64,000 nt of DNA from Onchocerca lupi (GCA_028564675.1 JAOVVO010000236.1:1-64000); one strand, 5' to 3'. Shown: positions 37,092 through 50,691, counted from the first letter of the stretch. Program-made: numbers and translations. Notes: generated by a model from the sequence alone, not told the origin.

Positions 37092-38877
37092 TTAAATTTT
37101 GGGAAATGGATTAAAAGCGTAACAGGTTATGTAATTGTTCGAATGTTGGCAAAAAGTATCAGTATATGCAATATAGGAGAAATCACTTTCCGAACAGATT
37201 ACATTGAATTTCTTGACTAGTTGTCGCTCAGCTGCCCGTTGAATGGCACGTTTAGCATCTGTTGGATCATCGGACATATTCTAAATTTTTCAAAAACTGA
37301 TATTAATTAAACATTATTAAGAAGAGTAAGGGAGAGAAGTCTGTTTTTATTGATTTTTAAATCTGAGAAGGCTTCAGACTTCTGGCTAATCAAGTGAAAT
37401 ACGATGTATGTTTGATATAATATAACATAAAGTTTAAAAGAAAGAGAGAAACTTAATTTCAAACTTTCTTTTTCAATAAACTAATGTGAGCAAAGTTTTT
37501 TTTTCTTTTTTTGAAAGTAGTAATACAAACGGATTAATCGAGAAAAAAAATTTTTTATAGATATAAAATAACTCACAGCATAAGTATAAAATAGTACGGA
37601 AGAGATCAATAAATAATGTAAGAAAAGACATATTTTGTAGCAAGAAAAATAGTAGATTCTGTTAAACTGGATCCAGAAGATTTTCTTAAACAACCTGAGT
37701 GACCAGAAATCATGCTCTTGTTATCTTAATTCAATCGAAATATTCTAGCTAACTTTTTGCAAGATGCTAAACACCTGTCAGAATAAAATTAAATTCCAGT
37801 ATATGCCAAATTTTAAAAACTTGAATTTTTTTTTCTCCTTCCAACTTTAAATTTCTAACTGGAATTCCGTAGAATGAAAACCTGAAAAATGAAACAAAGA
37901 AAATGGAACCAATAAACTTCAATAAATTATTGTGTGCTGTGCATACTTAACGAGTAAAACATTCACTTTCTTCGAACACAATGTTTGCAAATTACTTCAA
38001 TTAATTTTACCATGTTTGGTATAATAATCCGGTTTCTTCGAGCTGTTGTTCATCATTTTGATTAATTTTATAATAGAATTTCAAGAATTTTTTTAAATTT
38101 AAAGCGCCAATGTTTCCGTACCTTTTCCATAATTGATTTCAAAACAGGATCATTGCATCTGGACTCGTATTCTCTCTTATAATTAAGTGAAGGTAGGAAT
38201 ATTTTGGCACCGTATATTCTCCGTTGAGAATACATCGTTTGAGAATAAACGCAAGTTGTGAAGCACGTGCAACAGCAATCGTTAATTACTGGTGCCACAT
38301 ATGTCTGTGTCACCGGCGCGACCTTTAACATGGAGATCAAAACAATTCAGTTGATTTTGACAAACTTTTAAAATATAAATTCAAAATTCAGCATCTTTTT
38401 CACAATTAGCTCATGCAGAGTTTGATTAGATAAACTTACCGGAGTAGGACAAATAGGTGGAGGTGGACATGGTTGAGGTGGTGGAGGTGGTGGAGGCGGC
38501 GGTGGTGGTGGTGGACAAATTACTGGTGGTGGACATATAATACGTGGTGGACAGATTGGTGGTGGGGGACAGGGAGGTGGTTGAGGAGGACAAATTAGTG
38601 GAGGAGGAGGTGGTGGACATATTCGTGGTGGAGGACAGGGAGGGGGCATAGGTGGACAGATTACCGGAGGAGGAGGTGCTGGACATACTGGTGGTGGAGG
38701 ACAAACAGGTGGAGGTGGACAGATTGGCAGAGGTTGAGGTTGAGGTTGAGGTTGAGGTTGTGGACATGGAGGCGGTATGCATGGTACGCATTTTTGTACT
38801 ATGCAAGGTGCCACTATGGGACAGCAGCCGAATGCGTCACAAACATCTCCCATTTGCATAAATATGATTGTGAGCAT
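37092..38877 (-). CDS. Ground-like (hedgehog-related) secreted protein with Pro/Cys-rich arm, 3 exons, 275 aa
   Basis: Exons 38877-38440, 38322-38122 and 37280-37092 (TAA) join in phase 0. Ground-like proteins are nematode secreted proteins of the hedgehog-related set, mostly made by epidermis and linked to cuticle and moulting. The ground-like domain is at the C-terminus: CNDPVLKSIMEK, then DPTDAKRAIQRAAERQL and FNVICSESDFSYIAYTDTFC. The N-terminus starts with a short hydrophobic MLTIIFM segment (weak signal peptide), then a CPPPP/QPQP low-complexity arm of about 110 residues, then a CCCTCFTTC cluster. The ATG used follows the acceptor tttcgatttag by 14 nt. An upstream GTG-initiated extension is not needed. 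A further 5' exon with a stronger signal peptide is possible. Confidence 0.88.
38460..38780 (-). repeat. Pro-codon tandem repeat in the ground-like exon
   Basis: On the + strand it is a run of ggtggaggt-type triplet blocks followed by a ggttga hexamer repeated about five times (38728-38760). On the coding strand these give CPPPP units and a QP repeat. Frames in other phases across it (38426-38806 -, 38652-38928 +) are artefacts of the repeat. Confidence 0.85.
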
Positions 38878-40919
38878 CAATCCTTCCACGATCTAAATCG
38901 AAATGAAATTGGAATTAGAATGTATTAATGAAGGTTAAGGGAAAGATGCTTAATATTTTATGGGATTTTTGACCTCATACCTACAAACTAATGCTTCTTT
39001 TTTTGATCCATAAATAGATCGATAATGAATGTTTTAATTTATTGCAAAAAATATATGATCAAGCTTCTTGCATCAACGTAAGTATTGATAATAAATGATT
39101 CCATCTAATACAACATCAAGTAAGTTCAGTGATTTTGAAATTTCAAAAACAACTTGAAATATTGTGGATTAAGTTTCTGAAGAAGTTCCATTTTGAATCG
39201 TCATCTGAATTTTGTAAGTTATCGCAAACAAGATTAATGTTTTCCTAATTTGAAAAACAGGATGTCTAAAAATTGGTGTAAATCAAACACATAATATCCT
39301 TGGAATCTTGATCCATTTGAAAATCAAGCCTGTGGTACCAAACACAAATTTTCTTCTACAGTAGGTGAACATATGAATTAAAATTATCATACCGTGATCA
39401 TTGTTCCTTGGTGATAGTAGCAAAAGTAGTAGTAGTAGTAGTAGTATAATATACAAACGAATAAATGTCAAATAACTGTATTTCGCTATGAATAAACGTG
39501 CAGCTATTTGAAATGTTATATTGATGCAATCAGAAAAAAAGAATTGCAACGATTATCACAACAGTGAGCAATTATGGCGTTGGAGCCATTTCTGAGCGCT
39601 TAATTATGGAACTGACTGAAATTGGGTTAGAAGTTATGAGTATGTACCTGAATGGTGAAGAAGGCTTTTAAGGGGTGATTATAGATTGTTTTACAACTTC
39701 CACTTTTCTCTTTTTTGCTTCAACTAATGAATTAGCGGAGAAGTATGCCCGATGGCAATCCCACATTCAAGAATTACTTCATCCTACTAGCATGACCAGT
39801 AATTTTGTTGATGACGTCAATGATAATAACTTTTTATGATGACAGTACTGAAAGGACTGGATGGTAGTGACAAATCAGAAAAATATTCAATGAATAAGTC
39901 AGTTTTTGTGCTCATATCATCTCCGTTGTCGTCTGATTACCTCATATTTGGAATAAAACCGGACTTCTCTTTTCACTTTAATTTAAAAAAAAAAAAAAGT
40001 CGAAAGCAAATTGAAGTGAACTATAAATAACAACAATCTTGCAATTTTTTTCACATATAACTTGGAAACAAGTCATGCATGATAAGCAGCGAAGGGAATG
40101 GAATCAAAAATCAAGTAAAAGTGAATATTAGACAAATAAAAGGAAAAATGATCAGCGTTTTTTAAAATTTCTTGAATGCCATTTCTAATGTTATTTTTAG
40201 AACATCAACCCGGAGGCGATTTAACATAATCACTCCGAAATCTCTTTTTTGGGTATTGACAAAGAACAGTAAGTGGCATTCTTCAATTGAATACTATTTG
40301 GAAGGCACTTGGAGGCGACTGCAAAGTTCCTAAATAATACGTTTATAGTTTACATCATCAACGAGTTTTTCAATTTCATCGATGTTTTACATGATAATTT
40401 CGACTACTAAAGCAATATGTCAATTTTTACTGACAGTAGCAATGATTTACCAATGATACAAATTTAAATTATTTATTTCGCATTTTAAATTCTGAAATTG
40501 GATTCATCATTATGTATTAATAAATGCACTGATCAAAATATGATATATGATCACCAATGCACTTATTGATAAAAGACCTAAGTTCTCAAGAATTTGAAAT
40601 ATTTAAAGTGTATTTCATGCGGCAGATGATAAACTGTATAATTTTGCCCAAGACAATATGCATCCAAAAACTTTGTATAAATTGGGAGTACTGCAACTAA
40701 TTGCGTCCTGAAACTACAACTGGATTACGGTATCTTATTTGATGAGAGGAAAGTAGTGCTATTTTTTGAAATGTGATGAGTCTTTTAAACGTTTATAGCT
40801 ATTTTTTGACGCAGGTTTACATGTTTGGTGCGTAGAATTTATCGGATTTTCAGGGTTTGTTGCGCGTAGTTCTCAGAGTTATACGGATAAGAAAAGTTAT
40901 CTGGAAAGATAGGGTCAAG
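38878..40919. other. Intergenic between ground-like and TFB2M-like genes
   Basis: The flanking genes diverge, so promoters are expected. The only feature seen is an AGT microsatellite (39423-39447). Open frames at 39283-39549 (-) and 39836-40030 (+) come from the repeat and AT-rich sequence. Confidence 0.55.
39423..39447. repeat. AGT trinucleotide microsatellite
   Basis: About seven tandem agt units; on the minus strand they produce a spurious poly-Leu frame. Confidence 0.9.
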
Positions 40920-43900
40920 ATGTTTTTAAATGCAGTTAGGAAGTGTTGCAATACATTCGCGTGCACTTCTGCAGTCGCTGCTAGTACTACATCATATCCA
41001 AGCTTGCACTCGCAGTGGGATTCACTAGCATTTGGTCAGTGCCATTCGATTGATGCTTGTCTGAAAACAAAGGTTTGATGTATTTCATTTCGCAAATATG
41101 TTTGAGAACTGCGAAAATTAACACATATCACTTTTTATTGAAGCATATCACTTTTGATGTTGCTAATATGATAGCACAAATGTTTGGGTTCCCTCTTTAG
41201 CTATTATATTATAACATAATTGTTCGGATTTTCCGGATGGCACTGATGAGACAATACAACTATTCGGATTCGTCTAGTTGTTCTAATCTCCTTTGTCCGC
41301 TGCAAAATATGCTAATTTTACGTTTCATTTCGTAACTCCGCGAAATTCTCAGATTAAGATCCATTTTGATCCCATAGTTTATGAAATGCCCTTTTAATTC
41401 AACTTTTTAACGATTCTTAATGATTATTATAAGTGCAAAGTTATATCTTATGTTTTCAGTCTTCTTTTAAAAGAAGTTCTGATGGTCTGCAGAATGAAAG
41501 ATTAAATTTACCGCCTACGAAAGATTCTCCAGAATATCCTGAAAATGAGAAGTCGCAGGTTTTGGAAGAGAACTCGAAACATTCTGTAAAGCAGAATTTG
41601 GCACAATTCGGTTCACGAAAAGAGTTTTATCTACGAGAAAATGAAGTCAAAATAGCAAGAAGTAAAGGCATTGGCATTGGTGATGAAAAACTGGAAAGTG
41701 AGTTTATAGACTTCTATAAAGTAGATAGACAAGTGACAAATAAGCAAAAATATTTGTTGATTAAAATTTTGCCGCTGCTAAGCCTATGGTTTTGGGCCAT
41801 TTCCAATGCTATTTTATTGTGTCGAAAACCGAAAGAAATCCACAGTTTCTTGAAAATCGGACAAACAGCAGATGTTAAATTAATAGAGAGTTTTTTTCTA
41901 TTGAGTAAGAGTAATGAATAGTTGATCAGCAAATTTTGCAAACAAAAATAAACTTGTTTCGCTATTCTAAAAATTTCAAAAAAAAAAAAACCTCTTTAAA
42001 CTTAACTGTATGATGTATTCCCATCAGAAATTTAGCTTATTTTGTTAGCATATCTGATAAATGCATTACTTTCGAAATCTCCGGATAAAAGTACGCTTAA
42101 TGGTATGAACATCGCCATGTTTGATTTACATTCAAGACGTTTTGCTGAACGGTTACTGAATGCTGGTGTTTCTAATCTTTCCATCATTGAAACATCACAG
42201 TATGAAGCTCAAAAAGCGAAGGTTCGTTTTCTTTCATGGATTTGAACGCTTTTAATTTTTATTGAGACTTAAATGTGTGTACGGGTTTCTTCCTTCCAGG
42301 CTAATATTCTATATTTTATTTCCATCAAAATAAAGCTATTAATGGGGATTTATTTTGATTATGTAATCTGTTAAAGTGATATCTACATGACTTATTCATC
42401 AAAAGGATCTGTAGAATATGTTGGATTCATTAGAAATGATTGTATTTTTACAGAAATTAAGTAAAATTTTAGAAAATATATATGATGAACAAAAATATCA
42501 CACCGAACTGCAGTTCACATTTAAATGATTGTTAAGAAGAGAGAATTTCAAGTGTATAGAGCACTACACATTTGAACTGTTTCTCATTGGTCATTAAAAT
42601 CTTCTTGAAAAAGAGAGAAAAATATTAAAATTTTTGCATACTTCAAACTAAATGCTTTTTCAGCTTATTTTTAGGAATTAATTTTACGGTTGCTGATTTA
42701 TTATTCTCTATAAGTCTGCATGAATTGTTGCTTTATGTTATACCGGCTTATGATCAGATGATGAACTGAATTAAATAGATGATGTTTCGTTTTCTTTCTA
42801 CATTTTTTAATTCTCTTTCAGATAAAATTGAAAGCAAGGGATTTGATTTGTATTTGATATTCGATTCTTGAAATTCAGGGATTATTCACTTACTTGACTT
42901 ATAAGGATTTCATATTGTTTGTAGTAATTTATATAACTTCAAGGACAGTCCATAGTCTAGCGTTTTTTCATTGTTACCGGAAAAAAAAAAGAATCTCCCA
43001 CTGTCTAAATTTTACGTCACAATATATTTAAATTTTTGAGTGAGTTTAATGCTTTTCCTTAGCAGATAGTGATTGGCGCTATATAAATAGAAATGTAGTT
43101 CCAAGATAAAGTTAAATATAAAATTCGTGAAATCCAAAGAAATAAAAATAAAATATTAACAATAAGTGTGAAACACTTAATAATAAAATGATATTTTCAG
43201 TAGAATCTGTTGCTATTTCTAAATCTTATCTATACTGTATTCTATGGGATACTTTTAATCTACTGAGTTCACTGTGATGAACCAGCATTAATGTTTTATT
43301 TATTTTCAGTTTTTATGCCTCTTTGTCTGTTTTATGATGCAATATCTTGTGATACGGACTTATTTTTTTTCGTTTTAAGATATATTTTAGAAATGGCTTC
43401 ACTTTTGGGCCAAAAATAATTAGATTTGATATTGTGATTCAAAAGCCTAAAAAAGAGGCGTCTTTTATGCCCTAGAAGACTTTTTTTTTTTTAACTTATG
43501 AACATATCGAATTGCAATTCTAAATGGATAAAAATGCAAATCTTCGTTGTGACTTCTGACACAACGTTTCAAGTTCTTCATCGATTGCTTTGGAATTCGA
43601 CACAACGTTGCATTCGAATAGGCGCTTATTTTTATATAGATATAAACACTTTTTCTTTTACTTCATCTTTGACAGGTAAAAGTAAGCGAGCGGACATTTT
43701 TATTTATATAGATTAGCTAGACCGGCCGCACTTCGCGTGGACCGTCCAACTAGTTTCTAATAATCAGTTTTGAATAATTCACCCGAACTTTTTATTGACC
43801 ATCAGCATCTTATGAATTAAGAAAACTTAACACTTTTTGTAAATTTTAGACTTTCCAAAAATTTAGGGAAAGAAAGTTTCCTATAGAAAGCGTACGAAAA

Positions 43901-46900
43901 GTTTTTGTTAGTGATATCGGAGCAATTATGACATATTATCGTTTTCCTTTTGAACATTAGCATGATACGCCAAAAACTCTAATTTGCAGCATAATTTTTC
44001 AGTGAGATATAGAAAAATCTTTCTTCATTACATCATACAAGAATTTCTATTTTTCGTTTCTGATAAAATTTTAGACTTTCGACTATTTCAATATAGTTTC
44101 GAATCAATGCTTATCGAATCATATCGGAGATGAATCCAAGATATTTTTGTAGTGAAGAATGGTTGTTTTCCGTTTCCACTTCAAATTGTATTAAAGGCCT
44201 GAAAAAAAGTTTTTTTTTGTCAGGAATCCTAAGTTATTTGTTCGTTGGCGAGAAATTTATGATTTTGTTGGAGGCATATTGATAAATATAATCTTCTGGT
44301 AATAAATTTCAAGAGCAGTTCATTTAGTTTCCTAATATATTCTAGATAATTTTCCATTATTTCGGGAAGTGATTAAATCGAAATGTCCTGCGTTGTTTTT
44401 CTTTATATAAATTTACCACACATTGTTGTGTGATCATTATTTTGTTACAGCATAAAATCATTGGACTGAATTGAAATAAAATAGAATGATTACGAAATCT
44501 TCTTTGATTGCGATGCATAATTGATTTTCTGCCAATATTTTTCGGGCACAAAATGATGAAATACCGAATTTTCTAATTAGCAGTCGTTCACCGTTTTTCA
44601 GTTTCAAAGAAATAAAGAAAATTTCATTTCTGGACCAGATAACTTAAAGTTTTACATCAAATGAAAGAAATTAATCTTTAATCCAGTTTATCTTTAAAGT
44701 GGTTTTTGATGGCGACTGTGTGAATTGATATGATGTATAATATGAAGTATATAAATCTAAGGCAAATGCCTGGATAGATGATTGTCTCGAAAATAGAACC
44801 TAATTACTTATTAGTAAAAAAATATTAGAATATATTTGCGCTAAGCATATATGTATATACATACTTACACTTTGTCAAAATTCAAATTTTCCAAATCTCT
44901 GCGTTCTAAATGAGACCTGCTGAACATATAGGAAGTTCGTAGGAGATGATGTTGGTTTAGAGTTTCTTTGTTTTCTAAAATATGTTAGGTAACATTTCAA
45001 TCCTTCATGAAATTGAAATAGATTTAAATCGATTCGAATCAACTTTCATTATGCTGGAATTCTTACAATAGAATATATTTCTTCGAATAGCCTAAAATTA
45101 AAGTCCTTTTTTCACTAAGTTTTTCATTTACTCTGTAATGTAGTTTATGAAATGTACAGATCAGTATACTCGGTGCCACTCTGAGATTTTGCGTAAGTTA
45201 GTATGTCTTATTGTGTGAGCAACAATATTGTTAACAGTAATCGTAACAATGGTTATTGATATCTCTTTATAAATCATTCAAGTTTTGAAAATAGGTACTA
45301 TTGTTGCAAATAGACACTGAATTTGATCAGCTCTAATGGATGCATATTAATAGAATTCAATCATATGAGTAAGTCATAGGGTTTTCAAAAATGACAGAAT
45401 AGATGAAGTATGATGAATTGAATGTGAAAAATCAGTCAGTGGCAGTTAACACTAGCAGCTAGGTGTAATTAAAGATTTGGAAAGAAATTCTTCGAAATAC
45501 TTGTTCGAAAATGGTAAATTAATGAGTAGTATATGAGGAAAAGGGAAGAAAAAACTGTTCAACAAGGGAAATATAAAATGATGGATTAATTTATGAAAAA
45601 ATTATATCAGTCAAGGATTTCCCTTGTTGTCTCGGCTTCCTTCACAGATTGCAAAATTGCATCGCCGATTCAAATAAACTATGCTCAGTTTCAAATATAA
45701 CAGGACCTTCATTTCCACAGAATATTTCTTAAATATCTTCGCGGTTTTTCTTGAGATTTTTAAGATCATGTTCCTTCCCTTTTTTTTTTTGCTAAGCCTG
45801 CAATGGAATTTTGGAGAAATTAAGATTTTGATCAGAGTAAATTCTTGAAATTATCTTGCAAGTTAAACCATCAAAATAAATTCAGAACAAATCAGATATT
45901 GAAAATACTCTTTTTTTTTTTTATTATGATCACACATAGAATTTTGAAACAATGTTTAAAGTTCTGTTTGCGAGCATCGTTGATAGTTCCGAATTTTTCA
46001 CGCCAAGAAAGCTTATATTGTTGAGTATCGTCATATCAAAAACATCAGCTTATACATCCTAATTTTCATGATTAATCAATTAAATATCTCTAACACTAGT
46101 GCAGTTTGCTCTAAAATTGTTTATACCATTCCCATTTTCTTTTAAATATCCTGTATCCCTTATGCTGAAAATATTCCTTTTTTATTTATTCGACATTTTC
46201 AATTTCTATATAATTAAGAAAAATTTGAAGATAAATTAGCTCTTTATCTAGTTTAGTATCCTGAATAAATTAATCTAAATATAGGGTGCTGTTTAAACGC
46301 AGTGACCTAAACATTTTGCAGTAAATTATGAAAAAAAAAAATTATAAATTATAAAAATTAATCGCTAAAAAACGAAAGTGAAGAAAAATTATATTATAGT
46401 TGTGATTATAATTATGATTAAAATTGTAATTGAAATTAGTTACAATTAAAACTCTAGTTATGATTAAAAGATTTCGATTTCGAATTTTCAAATAACGTGC
46501 ATAAATTGCTGAATATCAGTTTCTCAAATGAAGAATTCTTGCAATTAACCAACTTTTTTGTTTTTTCTAAAGCCAAGTAATCCATCTGAGTATTACTAGA
46601 ATTATTGAATTAATGTATTTAGAGAAAGGTAAATTTCTCATTTCAAATAGAACAAAAATTTTTCCAGGAATATGCAGGGAAGATACGAAAAAAGCGGGGA
46701 TTAATAGTGGGTGCATATCGAGCCAACATGGAATCATTATTTCCACTTTGTACACGGAAGAAACAGGCTCAATTCCCAGCTAAACTACTCTTTGCCAATC
46801 AGCAGATTATGAAGAATGCTGTTAATCCATTTGCATTACTAAGAGGAAATACTGCACAAATCAGTATGCTTTGTTTCTTGAGTTTTTTAATGGATATCAC

Positions 46901-49900
46901 TTAAGTTTTAATTTAAAAGTCTTTCATAATGAAGGAACAGGATGTGTTCAAGTTATTAGCGGTCTTTCTTTCGAATTTCCATGAAAACTGATAAAAATGA
47001 CCAATTAAGACACCGAATAATTCCAGTGAATTGTTGATTATTAACTTATTAATTAGTTTATTAGTGAAATATTATGAAGGTCATTGGTAAATTCAGCCGA
47101 GACAAGCTGATAATAATCACTGAAAAAAAAGAGAGCGCATACATTGGTAGAGTTAGTGGGACGTGTATACTTCATCTTCCAAAAATTCTTGCATGTATTA
47201 ATAGAATTATACATGGTTTTGTCATTCAGTTTTACAATAAGTGATGAACATAGTAGTGAAAAAATGGGATTCTTTAAATTTATTCGAATAAACTGGTAAC
47301 AGTTTACTCGTTATAGGCCATTTTTTGATGGTCATATCGTGGGCTGAAATTATTAACTCCAAAATCACTTTTATCAAATTGTCAGTTATGTGAACTTTTT
47401 GACCTTTGTCCAGATGACAGCGAAAAGCTTATATATCGAAATCAATGATAATAATATGCTTTGTAAAACTTTTTTAGGCGCAATGCCAATATTTTGTCAA
47501 GTTTCTGAATTAAAATTTGCAAGAAGATCCGCCAGCTTGCAGATAGCATGCACACACATTTTAGTTATTTCCGAAATTCCAACTTAGAAATCTGATAAAG
47601 TGTCGACATGGCGTTTGAAAAAATTGATTGTAACTTTCAGTCTTTACATCTGCAACTAAAGTGGCAGGATAAATAACTGGAAGAATTCTTCTTTTTATTT
47701 GCTGCTAGATGAGGCTGTTCAATCGATTTTAATGGATACTGTCATATTACCAACAGCCATTTCGTAGCGTTTAAAATAAAGTTTTGTAACATTTTATGCA
47801 CTTCTTCCTATTCTCTTGCCATTCTTTCGCCATGCATCAGATTTGAATTCCTTTCAAGAGATTGGGCTACAACTTCTTAAATGTTTTTTTACTAGTCGTA
47901 GAAAAACTTCGCTTCCAATTTTGAATTGCTGAATTTTTATTCATCCTTCTGAATTTCACATTATCTGAACCAATTTTTTATTCAGTTATTTTAGAACGCG
48001 TTATCGGGAAAGAACTGCATTTCGACAAAAAGTTTTTACTCATAGTGTCGTATTCTAAAGTATTAAAAAAATTAGTCATTAAAATTTGATTGGATTGTAT
48101 GTTAGGATTTATCCATATATGAATACCATATTCATGATATATTTAAGATAGTTTTAAATTTGAATTTTTTCTTTTTTCCAAATTTATTGATTAGAAAGCG
48201 ATATAGAGAAAATTTATTTCTCGATTGTGAAGGAATCCAAAAATCCCTTTTTATTAAACTCATTATTTTGATTCTGATTGATGTGCAACAAAACTGTACT
48301 GCTTTACTTATTTCCATTATCATTTCAGATGACGAATCTGGCAGCAAACAAAGATTTGCGCCGATAATAATTGGTTGTTTACCCACAGCCAGTCAACAAT
48401 CTAATATGCTTACCTCATTGATCTTTAATTTAATCATGCATTTATGTGCGGTGAAAAAGGACACAATGTTTCAGTATGGTGCCGTACAACTTATCACATT
48501 TCTTTCAGCTGGGTAAGTTATTAGATTGGAACAATTGTTTTCGATAAAATAAAAAACTTGGAAATATACGGCTTAACAAATATTACTGAGAAATGAATTA
48601 TTAGGATTTGTTGTTGAAATACTGTATTGATTTTTCGTATGAGATTGTTATAGCTTTTATTTTACACCTGATGTTTTTCATGATTCCAGCGTATCATTTT
48701 TCCTCGAAATACTATTTATTGTAATTATTCTCAGGGTTTCCTGTATAGTTTGTAATTAATCAGAGATGCCAATCATAATTCTGAGCATATTAATCATTGA
48801 TTACTATTATTACGGTTAGCTTGCTTGAAATAGCATTATGTGTTGCAGAAACTTTTAAAAATTTACCGACAAACTTTTTTTTACTTTTATGAATTGATAT
48901 TTCTTTTCGAGAAAATCTATGATTGTTTTTCTCAAATTGACTTTTTCTAGTTGAAAGGATAGGAATGTTGTTTCTCGAACTGAATAGTTTCACAATTTAT
49001 ATTTTATGTTTTTATTTTGCTAGTGAATTAGAGCTTTTTGTTTTAAGCAATTTCGTGCTGACAACCTGTGCCATAGATCCCAATATGCAATTTGTATCGA
49101 ATGGAAGCAAGCATAAATCCTGGCTACTCAATAAATTGTTTACTATTAGGCCGATTTCCGGTTATTCAGGATTTCGACGCGATACTTTCAGCCCCTCATT
49201 TCCGCTGCCTAAATCTCTCTCCTATGAGAAGAAATTTAATTTGGTAATTTCTTTTTAACTTTTTATTATGTTTTGGATATTCACACTAGTGTTTAGAATA
49301 GTGAAAGTATACTGATATTGAATTTTATTTATTTAATATTCATTTTAGTTTATTGTAAGCAATACTTTTATTTTGGTTTTTCAAGATTTATGAATTATTT
49401 ATGAAGTTTATTAAATTTCTATCAAGTTCCATTAAATATGTTTAGTTTTCATTTGTTTCGAAATAAATTGCCGTTATCTGTGTAGTATAATCTACCAAAT
49501 TCCAGACTGGTATTAGCAACGAAAATCTGTACGGTGTAATAATAGAGCCAAGAAACGAAATTGAAATTGGTAATCTAAATTCATTAATCAGTTTGGATGA
49601 AGAAATTCTAATGAAGTACGCATTTTGGATTATCTTTACAGGCAAAATGACTGCTAAAACAAAAGTCGCGCAAAAACTCAGGTACGAATCGGAATTACTG
49701 CCGATTGAGCTTAGTTAATCATAAATTTCCTCTCATATTATGTAGAATATGAGCTCGATTTTTTCATTAAATAGAAAAAATTTTTTTTGTCGGCTTTTTA
49801 GATTCTCCACCTCAATTCGGCTTTTAGTGGAGGTATTTAGATCCCAGTAGTTAAAAACTATGGGATATCGGTTGAGTTTGATTTTTGTAGCTTAATGTTT

Positions 49901-50133
49901 AATTAGCATAGTGCATAAGATTTTTCAGGGAGTGGTTTCCAAAAGCAAGCATAAATCTAAGCTCTGTGGTTGAATCAGATGCTAAAGTTGCTGATTTGAA
50001 GCTAGAAGATTTCGATCAAATGTTCACTTTGCTGCACATGGAGTTGAATGATGATTTTACACATATCAGTGAACTGAGGGATTTTTATGCTCAATTCAGA
50101 CCTACAATTGAAAATGCTAAATTTGCCGATTAA
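40920..50133 (+). CDS. Divergent TFB2M / KsgA-Dim1-type mitochondrial protein, 8 exons, 514 aa
   Basis: Exons 40920-41072, 41460-41697, 42049-42221, 46668-46863, 48329-48512, 49024-49243, 49506-49681 and 49929-50133 (TAA) join in phase; AATAAA follows at 50212. TFB2M is the mitochondrial transcription factor derived from rRNA dimethyladenosine transferases. Support is collinear but weak: RENEVKIARSKGIGIGDE, then RRFAERLLNAGVSNLSIIET where the family has its GxG...LLEAG...ALE motif I, APIIIGCLPT like VVGMFPS, GVIIEPRNEIE like the LIQMIPRQ segment, and a terminal LKLEDFDQMF like MHPQDFKTLF. The basic, Ser/Cys-rich N-terminus could be a mitochondrial presequence. The GxG of motif I is absent, so SAM binding looks lost. 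The exon ending at 41697 uses donor GAAA|gtgagt; the open frame beyond it is intronic. Confidence 0.55.
42222..46667 (+). other. 4.4 kb intron of the TFB2M-like gene
   Basis: Both ends are phase 0 (AAG|gttcgt ... tttttccag|GAA). It is several times longer than the other introns in the window and holds the second copy of a dispersed repeat (43599-43756). A/T-only low-complexity sequence lies around 46330-46460. No nested gene is supported. Confidence 0.55.
43599..43756. repeat. Dispersed repeat, copy B
   Basis: Blocks starting gacacaacgttgcattcgaa (43599) and cgcgtggaccgtccaactag (43734) match copy A at 34014-34303. The GC-rich gaccggccgcacttcgcgtg just before the second block stands out. A fragment cttcgcgtgg also occurs near 14805. 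Confidence 0.6.
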
Positions 50134-50577
50134 TAAGGCAGTCGCAATAACTTACAGCGAGCAGTAATTCGGTTTAGTTAAGATTTGAAAAATATTTTTT
50201 GTAGAATAGTTAATAAAAAGAAACATTAATCAAGTAGAATGCTTCCTAAAACAACCAGCAGTGTCGGATCTCGTTGATTTATGAACTAGGTTCTAAGAAT
50301 TAAAGTAAGTCAAGTCCCATCATACAGAACAGTTGTCTTTCAGTTGATGCTTATGTTTTGCTACTTGTTTCTGAATATTATATCTTAATTCCCGTAATTA
50401 CATTTCCTAAGAATCTCAGTGAATCACGTTCCAGACTTTATTTGGTATTAGCAAGTGTTGAAAAGATTGATTTTATTATTGATGAATGTGACAGAGACGA
50501 ATCCTTCACAGAGGCATTTTCGGATTGATTATTTTGATTTCTTTGCATAAAAATAAAATTTGCTTACTCTATTTTCT

Positions 50578-50691
50578 TTATTCAATTATCAAGTCTGTTA
50601 TCATTGTCGATTTCAACTTTTCCTTGCTTGAACGACTAGCGATCTGTGAATTATCCTTACGATAGAACGCAGTACTATGTGAACCCTTATG
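50578..50691 (-). CDS. Possible terminal exon of an unidentified gene
   Basis: After a good acceptor (gattgtgttttcag) the minus strand reads 37 codons, HKGSHSTAFYRKDNSQIASR continuing to TMITDLIIE, then TAA overlapping an AATAAA. No upstream exon could be identified across the adjacent inverted repeat, and no family is recognised. Confidence 0.28.
   Translation of the reverse strand, partial: HKGSHSTAFYRKDNSQIASRSSKEKLKSTMITDLIIE

Noticed and set aside
38426..38928. Ser/Thr-rich and Val/Glu-rich frames overlapping the ground-like exon
   Set aside because: They are other phases or the opposite strand of the proline-codon repeat.
41698..41921. Long open frame tail (162-residue frame from 41433) with a hydrophobic segment
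   Set aside because: Only the part up to 41697 is coding; the AAA|gtgagt donor there joins in phase to 42049 and restores the collinear TFB2M-like protein. The hydrophobic tail is intronic read-through.
47390..47587. 65-residue frame in the TFB2M-like gene
   Set aside because: It lies in the intron 46864-48328, whose ends already join in phase (A|AT); no matching acceptor/donor pair.
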